Shown: positions 46,168 through 53,752, counted from the first letter of the stretch. The stretch is DNA of 64,000 bases from Kosakonia sacchari (GCA_900109485.1 FOAY01000008.1:62001-126000); one strand, 5' to 3'. The notes: generated by a model not told the origin, from the letters alone. Numbers and translations: made by a program.

Positions 46168-46452
46168 ATGAAAGTTGAAATGCCACAAGTTAAAACACTC
46201 ACTATTGACCAGCGTATTCAGGTTGCCCGTATTGCTGCTGACCTTTTAATGCATCACTGCGAAAATTTAACCTCGGCGAAAATGACATCCCCTTTATCAA
46301 GGCAGGTCACTCTGCGTAACGTGATGAACGAACGGGGTGAAGATCCCAATCCCGAGCGTTACATGGATGTTCTGGTTTTTGAGCAAACTTTTGACTGGCT
46401 CTTTGACACCGTGCTTGAGCGTGTCATCGGAGAATCTGACATTCCCGAATAA
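46168..46452 (+). CDS. Plus-strand hypothetical protein within the late region
   Basis: A 94-residue frame running against all neighbouring genes. It has predicted amphipathic helices (QRIQVARIAADLLMHHCENL and FEQTFDWLFDTVLERVIGE) and is not the mirror of an annotated gene over most of its length; the last 29 bp overlap the end of the 66-residue gene. An AGGA lies just before the first ATG. It could be a late-acquired cargo gene; no function is recognised. Confidence 0.5.
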   Translation: MKVEMPQVKTLTIDQRIQVARIAADLLMHHCENLTSAKMTSPLSRQVTLRNVMNERGEDPNPERYMDVLVFEQTFDWLFDTVLERVIGESDIPE

Positions 46453-46624
46453 CCATCGCGCTTTCTGCAGGGCCACTGAGTGACTGCACTGAGAGCCATA
46501 ACGCCTCGATAAATTCTCTCCGGGCAAAGTCATCCGGAGAGAACTCATGAGTAAGTAATTCCTCAAGTTTTTTCTGGTATTTACTGCGTTGCTCATGCGG
46601 CAACATCAATTTTTCAAGAGCCAT
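46424..46624 (-). CDS. Small hypothetical phage protein
   Basis: A 66-residue protein from the ATG at 46624 (MALEKLMLPHEQRSKYQKKL), chosen because it overlaps the end of the gp27-like gene; longer frames extend into that gene. Helical and charged. Convergent overlap of 29 bp with the plus-strand gene. Function unknown. Confidence 0.6.
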   Translation of the reverse strand: MALEKLMLPHEQRSKYQKKLEELLTHEFSPDDFARREFIEALWLSVQSLSGPAESAMVIRECQILR

Positions 46625-47117
46625 AATCTCTCTCCATCTCTTTACCGAAGGGTTCAAGGATTTCCACAAATGCCGCCAGATGCTTCGGATAATGCTCGGC
46701 CACAAAGGCGCTGAGCTTCTGGATCACATCCAGCGCCACCGCCAGTTGACTCACCTCTGGCAGTATTTTCTTGTTCGCGGCTACCGCTTTGTTAAACGCA
46801 TCCGCCAGGCTTGCCAGCAGTTCCACGCGCTTGTCGGGAGGTAACTGAGAATCGCTGGTCAGCAACTCCAGCGTGGTCTGGTACTGCGTCATCAGCCCGG
46901 TCAGGATGACCAGGCCAATATCTTCAAGGCCGTTACCTGCCATGAGGTGAGCCGCGCGGAGTTTGTCCCAGTCATCGCCTGCATCCTGAGCTTCCTTTTT
47001 CCAGCGCCGTGCGGTGGCAAAAGCCACACCCGCCTGCGCGGAAGCAATCTCCAGCGACATCTGACCGAAGATGTACGATCGTCGCAGCCTTTCCCGTGTT
47101 TCCTGCGGATGCGCCAT
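46614..47117 (-). CDS. Mu gp27-like DUF1804 protein (probable terminase small subunit)
   Basis: About 167 residues from the ATG at 47117 (MAHPQETRERLRRSYIFGQM). The N-terminal helix-turn-helix region (LEIASAQAGVAFATARRWKK) and DUF1804 layout fit a DNA-recognising terminase small subunit that sits before the large subunit in Mu-like phages. Confidence 0.88.
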   Translation of the reverse strand: MAHPQETRERLRRSYIFGQMSLEIASAQAGVAFATARRWKKEAQDAGDDWDKLRAAHLMAGNGLEDIGLVILTGLMTQYQTTLELLTSDSQLPPDKRVELLASLADAFNKAVAANKKILPEVSQLAVALDVIQKLSAFVAEHYPKHLAAFVEILEPFGKEMERDYGS

Positions 47118-47118
47118 A

Positions 47119-47403
47119 TCAGGACTCCAGTTTTGCGCGAATAAGCAGGATCGCGACGGCAATCAACCCACCGGCAAGGCCTCCCGTCATCGCTCCGGCT
47201 GTGGCTCCACGCCGGGTCGCATCATCACTGATGGTGGTCAGACGCACATCGATGCGACTGAGCTTGTCATTAATACCGCTGAGAATGTCCGGATTCACCG
47301 GAGCCTGCAGCCTGTCGAGTTGTGCTGAGATGCGGTTCAGCGTTTCCTGTTCGCCCTGGCTGATGGTGATGCGGCGGCTGCGGCGCTTTTGTCTGGCTTT
47401 CAT
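47119..47403 (-). CDS. Small membrane protein (gp26-like)
   Basis: A 94-residue protein with a basic N-terminus (MKARQKRRSRRITISQGEQE), a helical middle and a C-terminal transmembrane segment (GAMTGGLAGGLIAVAILLI). It overlaps the DUF2730 gene by four bases. It may take part in lysis or attach to the membrane; no specific function is visible. Confidence 0.7.
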   Translation of the reverse strand: MKARQKRRSRRITISQGEQETLNRISAQLDRLQAPVNPDILSGINDKLSRIDVRLTTISDDATRRGATAGAMTGGLAGGLIAVAILLIRAKLES

Positions 47404-47654
47404 TTGTCCTGTTTCCTGTCCAGTTTGTTATCGATGCGCTCGATAGCCGCACGCAGCTCCCTCATCGCATCCATGATTGCGGTGTAATTACTTCGGGCAT
47501 CCTCGCGGCGCTGGTACTCATCCCGGATACGATCAACAGCCTTTTCAAGGTCGGTGATATCTTTCTGCAGGCGACGTATCCAGATGGTGCCGAACGTCGC
47601 GGCCAGAGCCAGCGCTATCTGAAATGCCATATCAAGAGTCATAAGGTTTTTCAC
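47400..47654 (-). CDS. DUF2730 family protein (gp25-like)
   Basis: An 84-residue protein with an N-terminal transmembrane helix (FQIALALAATFGTIWI) followed by a long coiled coil (LQKDITDLEKAVDRIRDEYQ onwards). This matches DUF2730 of Mu-like phages. It overlaps the end of Rz by four bases. Confidence 0.82.
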   Translation of the reverse strand: MKNLMTLDMAFQIALALAATFGTIWIRRLQKDITDLEKAVDRIRDEYQRREDARSNYTAIMDAMRELRAAIERIDNKLDRKQDK

Positions 47655-48283
47655 TTCCTGTAATACTCATTAATTGCCTGTAGCCTGTCCTCAAGAAGCT
47701 GGCACCATTTGCCGTACTCCGTTGAAAACGTGATTATTCCGCCTGCGGAGAGTCCGCCACGGGTGCTGCCGGGCGTTCCGGGATAAGCAGCAGCGCTGCC
47801 GGAGGTTCCTGGCAGGTGCTGACCAGCGGTGACATTATCGGTTGGGGAGTAGCCGAGGGCTTCCCGGAAGAGCTGCAGCCCACCAGGGCCAATGCCGGTA
47901 TAGCCAGGGCCATCATTTTTAAGCGCATCATTCAGTCTCTCTCTCAGGTCATGGACGGTTTTGTCATGGGCCTTTTGTTTTTCATCCAGTTGCCGGGTCA
48001 GCGTATCCGCTTTCTTATGCCACGCATCCTCTGCGGCCCGCGCGGCGCTGAGGTCTGCCGCATACTGATTCGCGGCACTCAGGCGCTCCTGATCCCACTG
48101 GCGCTCTTTTGCTGAAAAGTCATCCTTAAGGGCCTGCTTTTCCTGGCTGAACGCCAGCGCCTGAGTGGTCAGCTCGCTGTGAGTAATGAAGGTGCCGAAC
48201 CAGACACCGCCGCCTGCCAGCACCAGCACGACCAGCAGGGATTTCCAGTTATCCTTAAGGATTTTCAGTGCTGTTTCCCACAT
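47651..48283 (-). CDS. Rz: Rz-like inner-membrane spanin
   Basis: About 210 residues from the ATG at 48283 (MWETALKILKDNWKSLLVV). One N-terminal transmembrane helix is followed by a long coiled coil (about residues 40-120), the hallmark of an i-spanin. It fuses inner and outer membranes at lysis with its partner Rz1, whose gene is nested in another frame. An upstream ATG at 48361 would overlap the holin gene. Confidence 0.85.
   Translation of the reverse strand: MWETALKILKDNWKSLLVVLVLAGGGVWFGTFITHSELTTQALAFSQEKQALKDDFSAKERQWDQERLSAANQYAADLSAARAAEDAWHKKADTLTRQLDEKQKAHDKTVHDLRERLNDALKNDGPGYTGIGPGGLQLFREALGYSPTDNVTAGQHLPGTSGSAAAYPGTPGSTRGGLSAGGIITFSTEYGKWCQLLEDRLQAINEYYRK
47734..47931 (-). CDS. 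Rz1: Rz1-like outer-membrane spanin lipoprotein, nested in Rz
   Basis: A 65-residue lipoprotein in a different frame inside Rz: MMRLKMMALAIPALALVGCSSSG with lipobox LVGC (C19) and a proline-rich mature part (PPAALLLIPERPAAP). Small size, lipobox, proline content and nesting are diagnostic for o-spanins. Confidence 0.85.
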   Translation of the reverse strand: MMRLKMMALAIPALALVGCSSSGKPSATPQPIMSPLVSTCQEPPAALLLIPERPAAPVADSPQAE

Positions 48284-48512
48284 GGGGCACCTCCCTGGCG
48301 CGTTTGATGGACATGTGCTTTGACGCCTGGCTCTGTGCCACCCATGCGCCGAGATAGGCAAGATACAGCTCCACTGGTGATTCAGTGCGGGTCACGGTCA
48401 GCCAGAGCAGCACGAAAGAACTGACCACAAAGGCCAGAAACACAATGGTGTCTGAGGTGGACAACCGCCCGGATGACGGGTTAGTGATGAGGTCGCGCAG
48501 GGACATTTTCAT
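48255..48512 (-). CDS. Putative holin (DUF2644-like membrane protein)
   Basis: An 85-residue protein with two hydrophobic segments (TIVFLAFVVSSFVLLWLTV at about 23-41 and a weaker one at 48-60) and a charged C-terminus. It overlaps the endolysin stop codon (ATGA) and the Rz start. Size, topology and location between endolysin and spanins suggest the holin or antiholin. Confidence 0.75.
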   Translation of the reverse strand: MKMSLRDLITNPSSGRLSTSDTIVFLAFVVSSFVLLWLTVTRTESPVELYLAYLGAWVAQSQASKHMSIKRAREVPHVGNSTENP

Positions 48513-49153
48513 AGTGCGGCCTTAGCGACACTGAATCGCGCCACACGGTCAGACTGGCCTTCGGCTGACGGGTTAATACGCCGGGTGACGGCCAGAAAAT
48601 CGCCTTTGTCGGCAAGCTCATTGCAACCGTTCGTCTGCCAGAACCACGCTGCACTGCGGGCTGCGTTGACGTATTCCAGCAGCAAATCGGGGTTAGCGAT
48701 GAGGTCAAGCCCAAGCGCTTTACCACAGTGGTAATAGTTATCGCGCAGGGTCACCTGAATAAGGCCGCGACCACGAAAACGCCAGCCATCGCCGGAGGAC
48801 TCGTCGCCATTACCGCCACGCCCGGCATAGGCCCGGTTCGCCAGCTTCTCCGGGTTACGGGTGTAGGCACGAGCAAATTCAATTTCCGCCGGTTCGATGA
48901 CGCCGTTTTTGTTGTTGTCGAAGCCGCTGCGGAAGATACGCGCCACGCGTTCTGCATCGGAGTAGTAAAGGTTTTCGCTCAGGCGGCTAAGCCCGGAGCT
49001 CTCATGCCCGGTCTGGGCGATAAAAGCAGCGAGCCGCGCCGGAGTGTTAATCTGAAATTCAGCGGCGGCTTTATTGAACGGTTCAAACCAGCGCTGCGCC
49101 ATAAGTGGCGACAGACCAGCAGCTCGCTGAAACTGGGGGAGTGTTAAAAGCAT
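48509..49153 (-). CDS. Endolysin, GH19 chitinase/lysozyme-like
   Basis: A 214-residue enzyme that cleaves peptidoglycan at lysis. The GH19 pattern is visible: AAFIAQTGHESSGLSRLSE with likely acid E51 and second glutamate E60, GRGGNGDESSGDGWRFRGRG and QVTLRDNYY. No signal peptide, so it needs the holin. An EF-hand-like stretch DNNKNGVIEPAE (about 79-90) is odd for this family. Copy 1 of the late dyad is 60-78 nt upstream and a hairpin covers the leader. Confidence 0.93.
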   Translation of the reverse strand: MLLTLPQFQRAAGLSPLMAQRWFEPFNKAAAEFQINTPARLAAFIAQTGHESSGLSRLSENLYYSDAERVARIFRSGFDNNKNGVIEPAEIEFARAYTRNPEKLANRAYAGRGGNGDESSGDGWRFRGRGLIQVTLRDNYYHCGKALGLDLIANPDLLLEYVNAARSAAWFWQTNGCNELADKGDFLAVTRRINPSAEGQSDRVARFSVAKAAL

Positions 49154-49154
49154 A

Positions 49155-49182
49155 ACGCCATCCGGTTAATAAGGGATGGCGT
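49155..49182 (-). promoter_or_regulatory. Hairpin in the endolysin leader
   Basis: A perfect 9-bp inverted repeat ACGCCATCC/GGATGGCGT with a 10-nt loop lies directly before the endolysin start codon. The stem covers the region where a ribosome site would be. No U-run follows, so translational control is more likely than termination. Confidence 0.5.
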
Positions 49183-49212
49183 CAGTATTTCATCGGGTTA
49201 GGGGAGGAATCA

Positions 49213-49231
49213 GGTGAAGGGGTTCAGTAGG
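49213..49231 (-). promoter_or_regulatory. Late-gene dyad motif, copy 1 (upstream of endolysin)
   Basis: On the plus strand GGTGAAGGGGTTCAGTAGG, abutting the stop codon of the lipoprotein gene. The dyad TGAA-N4-TTCA is followed 32-37 nt downstream (minus strand) by AATACT. The location matches Mu Plys, which is activated by the Mor/C family. Confidence 0.5.
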
Positions 49232-49750
49232 TTATTTTGTTACATCTATTATTTCCAGTTCACCAGGTTCAGCCTCATCCTCTTTTTTTACCATATACTC
49301 GCCTTTCGACTTGGCATCCTCAATCATAGGGAGATACTTATATACTATTTGCCATACTTCTTCATCCTGCTTAAAGTCGAGATTTCGGCAAGAGAATCTT
49401 TCATTCATAGGATCAGAGGAATCAGTTTTGTCGGGATTAGCAATTAATAAGATTTTTCTCCAGGCACACGATTTAGTCTCGTTTTTCGCAATAAAATCGT
49501 ATCCGCCCGCTTTAGCGTTACCAGTCTGATACCCAAAAGCTAAATTTCTTTGAACCTGATAACCATCGTTAATTGCTGCTTTTATAAATTCATCTTCATT
49601 ATGAAATGGATTCTGCTTTTCTATAGTTGCATTGGCTTCTTTTAATAAGTTATCAAGTTCCTCATTTTCCTTTGTCTCTTTATTAACGACGCCGATGGCG
49701 CTGCAACTAAAGAAAATCAATCCCACTATAATTAAATTTTTCATACTCAT
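49232..49750 (-). CDS. Low-GC putative lipoprotein, probable moron/cargo
   Basis: A 172-residue protein with an N-terminal hydrophobic signal ending in FFSCSAIG, a possible lipobox with C16. The mature part is charged and has two further cysteines (KSCAW and RFSCRN). Codon use is AT-rich, unlike the surrounding phage genes. It stands between mor and the late promoter motif, where Mu carries gene C. No family is recognised; a lysogenic-conversion or superinfection-exclusion role is possible but not shown. Confidence 0.7.
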   Translation of the reverse strand: MSMKNLIIVGLIFFSCSAIGVVNKETKENEELDNLLKEANATIEKQNPFHNEDEFIKAAINDGYQVQRNLAFGYQTGNAKAGGYDFIAKNETKSCAWRKILLIANPDKTDSSDPMNERFSCRNLDFKQDEEVWQIVYKYLPMIEDAKSKGEYMVKKEDEAEPGELEIIDVTK

Positions 49751-49752
49751 TC

Positions 49753-50187
49753 CTAAAATAGTGAATCTTGTATCGATGTTCCGTTATTCTTCTGTGCCGC
49801 CAGCAACTGCCACCCAAAACGATCGCTGAAACCATACTTGGGACACAGCAGCGTCATGGCCATCAGGGATGAAGTCCCCTGGTCGCGAACCTCGGAGAAC
49901 TCGGCCAGAAAGCGGCGGTTGCGTAATTCCCGAAGGGCGCGATCACAGCGAGGTAGATAAAGGACTTCACCGCCAAAGTTTTTGATGAGCAGCTGTGTTT
50001 TCTCATCGCCGATGGTATCGCGTAATAATGCCGCCCGGTTTGCGCCCATAGCACGCAGGCCTTTGCCAATGGGAAAAGTGGTGCCACCAAACGCAGATAA
50101 TAACTGCTCGGTGGCCGGGAACCCTATCAGGTCAGCAATCTGTACCACTGCCGGGGGCAGCAGCTCTGTCACCTGTTCCAGATTCAT
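49753..50187 (-). CDS. mor: Mor-type transcription activator
   Basis: About 144 residues from the ATG at 50187 (MNLEQVTELLPPAVVQIADL). The Mor/C family shows a dimerisation region and a C-terminal helix-turn-helix (SLMAMTLLCPKYGFSDR-like region). In Mu Mor drives the middle promoter and C the late ones. Only this member of the family is visible, so it may also serve the late promoters here. It overlaps gemA by 56 bp. Confidence 0.9.
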   Translation of the reverse strand: MNLEQVTELLPPAVVQIADLIGFPATEQLLSAFGGTTFPIGKGLRAMGANRAALLRDTIGDEKTQLLIKNFGGEVLYLPRCDRALRELRNRRFLAEFSEVRDQGTSSLMAMTLLCPKYGFSDRFGWQLLAAQKNNGTSIQDSLF

Positions 50188-50608
50188 TATTACTCTCCCG
50201 TTTTCTGCGCCGACTGGCATCAATAATAAGAGCCTGCATCAATTTAGTTAACTGTTCAGTGGTTAACCACTCAATGCGTTTGACCTGAAACATATGATCG
50301 CACATTTTCTCGGCATAATTCCACGGGCGATTTGCATCCGCAAGCAACGCAGTAATTTTAGCGAGAATGGTTTCACGGGATTTAGCCACTCTAGGACGGC
50401 GACCATGTTTTGCCGACTGGCGGGGGAAACCCTGCTCATGCATATATTCACGCACGGCCTGAAGCTCATCGATCGTGCATTTTGTTGAGGATGTTTTACC
50501 ACCGCATAAACGCGCCAAAACGCTACGGTAAGTTACATCATCCCATCCCAGATGAGCCTGACCTGCTTTGATGGCCCCGATAAGACCTCTTTTGGCCGGA
50601 GTTGACAT
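50132..50608 (-). CDS. gemA: GemA regulatory protein (DUF1018)
   Basis: A 158-residue basic protein: RGLIGAIKAGQAHLGWDDVT, YRSVLARLCGGKTSS and CTIDELQAVREYMHEQGF match GemA/gp16 of Mu-like phages. GemA affects host gene expression and DNA supercoiling in Mu. It is preceded by a 59-bp gap. Confidence 0.92.
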   Translation of the reverse strand: MSTPAKRGLIGAIKAGQAHLGWDDVTYRSVLARLCGGKTSSTKCTIDELQAVREYMHEQGFPRQSAKHGRRPRVAKSRETILAKITALLADANRPWNYAEKMCDHMFQVKRIEWLTTEQLTKLMQALIIDASRRRKRESNNESGTGDRAAAPGSGTDC

Positions 50609-50667
50609 ATTACCTCCTGTTGGTTGCTATTATCGCAGGCACTCGGATAAGTACCTGCTGTAATAAC

Positions 50668-50883
50668 TCACTCAAGTGGTTCAAGCCGGTTGACTGAAAG
50701 ACCACCTATTTTCCCTTCAACCCTGACAACCAGCCGTCCGTTACGAACATGCCAGGCGGTAGAGCGTGTGATAACTTCTTCCCTTTCCGGCATTCCTGGT
50801 ACTGGGTGATAAATAAAACGGGAGCCGACAGGGAAACGCTGATTAAAAACCGTGGCCGTTAAGTTCCTGAGTAAATTTTTCAT
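50668..50883 (-). CDS. Small phage protein, paralogue of the 63-residue protein at 53753
   Basis: A 71-residue basic protein. The core FPVGSRFIYHPVPG matches YPVGSTFIYQPSPF of the 63-residue gene at 53753-53944, and both end with a short acidic or polar segment. No known domain. Overlaps the MazG-like gene by 41 bp. Confidence 0.65.
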   Translation of the reverse strand: MKNLLRNLTATVFNQRFPVGSRFIYHPVPGMPEREEVITRSTAWHVRNGRLVVRVEGKIGGLSVNRLEPLE

Positions 50884-51271
50884 GATGAGGCCTCATACCC
50901 GTGAGGACATATTCCGGAGGAATAACGCCGTTAACATGATCGCCTTCCCCAAGGAGTCGGATAATCATTGCCAGTGTATCCACTATTTCGTTTTCAACCT
51001 TTTCCCATGTTTCCCGGCCTTCGGCATAATGCACTGCGGCTTTTGTTACCTCGCCAGATTCCTCACCAAATTTTACCAGGATGTAATTGGGCTGAGGGTA
51101 TTTGCGCATGGCTTTATCGGCCATAATGCGAGCCCTGATAATCAACCCGAAAAAGTAATCTTCTCCGGAATGGATATTGAGCAGCGATCTTGCCATGAAC
51201 ACACCTTCTTCATGGCTCTGGCGAACACCACCAAAAGCGATCTCATTCAGACGAGTTTCAGTGATTTTCAT
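50843..51271 (-). CDS. MazG-like nucleotide pyrophosphohydrolase
   Basis: A 142-residue protein. The core VKFGEESGEVTKAAVHYAEG and VENEIVDTLAMIIRLLGEG gives the EExxE and ExxD metal-binding elements of the MazG-like all-alpha NTP pyrophosphatases. Such enzymes in phages adjust nucleotide or alarmone pools; the exact substrate is unknown. It starts at the stop of the 71-residue gene. Confidence 0.78.
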   Translation of the reverse strand: MKITETRLNEIAFGGVRQSHEEGVFMARSLLNIHSGEDYFFGLIIRARIMADKAMRKYPQPNYILVKFGEESGEVTKAAVHYAEGRETWEKVENEIVDTLAMIIRLLGEGDHVNGVIPPEYVLTGMRPHHEKFTQELNGHGF

Positions 51272-51486
51272 TATTTGATACCCCGCAGTTTCTTAAAAGA
51301 TTCAATGGCTTTTTTCATCTCAGCCTGTTCGCCTTTATCCCGAACGGTGCGGTTGCTGGCGTCGTAGAATTTAAAGCGGAGCTTAAGGGGCACGGACATA
51401 AGCTCCACTGCCTGGCTGTTATCGCGGAAGAACCAGACACGGCGAGTACCGTTGTCCTGGAACTTGCAACCTGACACGCTATGCAT
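51271..51486 (-). CDS. Small hypothetical phage protein
   Basis: A 71-residue basic protein (MHSVSGCKFQDNGTRRVWFF) with two predicted strands and a C-terminal helix. It overlaps the DUF4406 gene by eight bases. No family recognised. Confidence 0.6.
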   Translation of the reverse strand: MHSVSGCKFQDNGTRRVWFFRDNSQAVELMSVPLKLRFKFYDASNRTVRDKGEQAEMKKAIESFKKLRGIK

Positions 51487-51844
51487 GATTTACCTCCAGA
51501 GCAGGGTTGCGTTTGCGCAGAACGGCAAACGGCACGCTTTCCCAGTCCTGATACAGAAACAACAGGCCAAGCTCATTGGCGCGATCAAACTCTCTGGTTG
51601 CACCAGCGCTCTTCTCCCAGCCATTAAGCAGAAATACCGCATCCGCCTGGGCCAGCATTGCCAGTGTGATTTGCAGATATTGCTGATGTAACAGGCCATC
51701 AGGAAGAATGGCCGGGTTAAGAACGGTGAAGCCGCGCTCTTCCAGAATTCTGGCCTCGGAATTGAACTCATCACGGTTGAAATTGTGATACCCGGTCATC
51801 GGCCCGGCGATGAAAACTACGGGCTTATGCTGCTGTTCACTCAT
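51479..51844 (-). CDS. DUF4406 protein, nucleoside deoxyribosyltransferase-like
   Basis: A 121-residue protein with VVFIAGPMTGYHNFNRDEF at the N-terminus, LNPAILPDG, and DAVFLLNGWEKSAGATREFD. This is the DUF4406 pattern, a branch of the nucleoside 2-deoxyribosyltransferase fold; the GATREF segment aligns with the catalytic glutamate region. A nucleotide-related early function is likely. Confidence 0.85.
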   Translation of the reverse strand: MSEQQHKPVVFIAGPMTGYHNFNRDEFNSEARILEERGFTVLNPAILPDGLLHQQYLQITLAMLAQADAVFLLNGWEKSAGATREFDRANELGLLFLYQDWESVPFAVLRKRNPALEVNHA

Positions 51845-52209
51845 AAGGTCTCCCGGCGCGGTGCTCCGCGATATTCTGGCTCAGGTTTATACTTCGGTTT
51901 GGCAATGACATGTTTAAGCAACGCATTCCACGTAGCCCGGTTGTTACGCAGCCAGCGCCCGTTGTCGTCGTCAAAGAATCCCGGCTTAACAGCGAAAGAA
52001 AGCGGCGCTGCGATATCGCACGGAACAGCCACGGTATCGCAGCCGTTGTTGTAATAATTGAGCTTCGCCATCACCTGGCTTTCTGTGTAGCGCCCAGCTG
52101 ACTCAATACGACCGCGATAGCCAGAGTTATTAGCAGCCCATAGAACGATGTAAGGGTAATAACGTGGTGTATGACTAACGCTGAGAATAAAGAATTCGCG
52201 TTCACTCAT
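51841..52209 (-). CDS. Hypothetical early phage protein
   Basis: A 122-residue protein (MSEREFFILSVSHTPRYYPY) with a conserved-looking tail DNGRWLRNNRATWNALLKHV. Similar proteins are common in enterobacterial phage early regions, with no assigned function. Overlaps both neighbours by a few bases. Confidence 0.68.
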   Translation of the reverse strand: MSEREFFILSVSHTPRYYPYIVLWAANNSGYRGRIESAGRYTESQVMAKLNYYNNGCDTVAVPCDIAAPLSFAVKPGFFDDDNGRWLRNNRATWNALLKHVIAKPKYKPEPEYRGAPRRETL

Positions 52210-52483
52210 GGCCTTCTCCTGCGTTGCCTTTCACGATGGGCCACGGCGCGTACTCACCGGGAGGAAGTTCGTCAGTAACGTCACGATCTGCCCACTCGCG
52301 AAACTTCTCGATGCTGATGCTGGGATAATGACGTCCCGGCGCGACCGCTGGCCCGTCATATTGCAGGGTGCTTAGCCCAATTCTCAGCACTGTTCTGTCA
52401 TTAACGCATGGCTGGAAAAATCCCGCTGAACGTGGCTTTTTGGCCCGATAAGTGCGACCGACTTTGATTTCGAGTTCGCTCAC
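52202..52483 (-). CDS. Hypothetical early phage protein
   Basis: A 93-residue protein (MSELEIKVGRTYRAKKPRSA) with a beta-rich first half and an acidic second half (FREWADRDVTDELPPGEY). No family recognised. It overlaps the 159-residue gene by four bases. Confidence 0.65.
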   Translation of the reverse strand: MSELEIKVGRTYRAKKPRSAGFFQPCVNDRTVLRIGLSTLQYDGPAVAPGRHYPSISIEKFREWADRDVTDELPPGEYAPWPIVKGNAGEGHE

Positions 52484-52959
52484 GATTGCACCTCCCCGAA
52501 TTTACTGGCGGCGCGGTCGATGCGCTCAATCTCTGCTGCGATGAGTGCGCCAGCCTTCACAAGGTCGCGGCGCGGGTTGGTTGGCTTCCACCAATTTCTA
52601 TCCCACGGCCATGCTGCCGGAGCTGTATTGTGTAGCTGAGGGTGGCTATCGATAGCCGTTATCGCGTATAAGCCGCCAGCAATTGCCATTTCAAAATTTA
52701 CATGCTGGTCATCATGCTCCGGCGTCCAGCCCTCTACAGACTGTTGGCGCTGGCGTTCGGCGATGATGTCGGTGATTGCTGCCGACGCCGTCAATTGCCG
52801 CACTATCGTCGACTGCACATCCAGCTCGGTAGCCAGGCGGCTGACCAGTTTTGCTATCTCAATAATTGGCGTGTCGTTGCCCATCGCGGCGGCAAACTCA
52901 TGACCGGCGCGAACCAGCTCTTTGATGGCTGACTTGTCCTGCTGAGGTGAGTTTTTCAT
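52480..52959 (-). CDS. Hypothetical early phage protein
   Basis: About 159 residues from the ATG at 52959, which overlaps the DUF2786 stop codon (ATGA). The middle segment DIIAERQRQQSVEGWTPEHD followed by HDDQHVNFEMAIAGG and WPWDRNWWKP is a pattern shared by many phage early proteins of unknown function. Confidence 0.72.
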   Translation of the reverse strand: MKNSPQQDKSAIKELVRAGHEFAAAMGNDTPIIEIAKLVSRLATELDVQSTIVRQLTASAAITDIIAERQRQQSVEGWTPEHDDQHVNFEMAIAGGLYAITAIDSHPQLHNTAPAAWPWDRNWWKPTNPRRDLVKAGALIAAEIERIDRAASKFGEVQS

Positions 52960-53672
52960 TTGGTCACTCCGATGCAATCAACGTTAGCTTTTGAACCCTT
53001 CACCGCGTGATGCAGTTGCGCGTTGCGACCAGCGCACCAGCCCTGATGAGCGGCATCATCGGTGCCCCTGGCCTTACCCGGTTTGCGAGGCTCCAGCGTT
53101 TTCATTCCCTGGCTGAATTTCCGTTCACGGTATGCATCCATCAGGGTGCTTTCCGTCTCAGTGACCATGAAGCAACTCACAACGGCATAAGCTCCGTTGA
53201 CCCAGGCTGAGCAGAAGGTATCTGCACGGGCGATTTTGGTGGCGGGTTTGATGTTTTTACGCAGGGTTGCAATATATTCACGACGGGCTTTCTGCAGTTG
53301 TTTGCCCAGCACTTCAAATGAATACGCCGCAATTTCAGGGCGTTCATCTGGCCCGTAATAGTGAATGGTGCGTTTAGGTTTTTTGCCCCAGTCGCCACCA
53401 TGGGTGGTATAGCATTTCACGCCAAATACCAGCGCAATCATATTTGACAGCAGCGCCACGTATTCCGGTGTTTTCTCCGCATGGGAAGGGACTTTCTGGG
53501 TTGAGGCTTCATTAATATCCATGCAGTCAACATCGACTTCGGAGAACTTGTGCAGTTCCATCAGTCGCCGCGCCCGGTTCAGCGCCAGTGCTGCCTCTTC
53601 GGCGCTGGAGTTATTACGGGCCATGGCCAGCAGTTTTTTAATTCGCTGTAGGTATTTCTCTTTATCAGACAT
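52956..53672 (-). CDS. DUF2786 family protein
   Basis: A 238-residue protein. The N-terminal DUF2786 domain is clear (YLQRIKKLLAMARNNSSAEE, then AALALNRARRLMELH) and a second domain contains HYYGPDERPEIAAYSFEVL. The C-terminus has RGTDDAAHQGWCAGRNAQL. Function unknown; typical of Mu-like and lambdoid early regions. Confidence 0.85.
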   Translation of the reverse strand: MSDKEKYLQRIKKLLAMARNNSSAEEAALALNRARRLMELHKFSEVDVDCMDINEASTQKVPSHAEKTPEYVALLSNMIALVFGVKCYTTHGGDWGKKPKRTIHYYGPDERPEIAAYSFEVLGKQLQKARREYIATLRKNIKPATKIARADTFCSAWVNGAYAVVSCFMVTETESTLMDAYRERKFSQGMKTLEPRKPGKARGTDDAAHQGWCAGRNAQLHHAVKGSKANVDCIGVTK

Positions 53673-53752
53673 AGCGGAACTCCTGAATTTGGCGTAAGCC
53701 AGCCCCTGCGGGTTTACGCCATTTTTAAAAGGGATTTAAATTACGGTTATTT

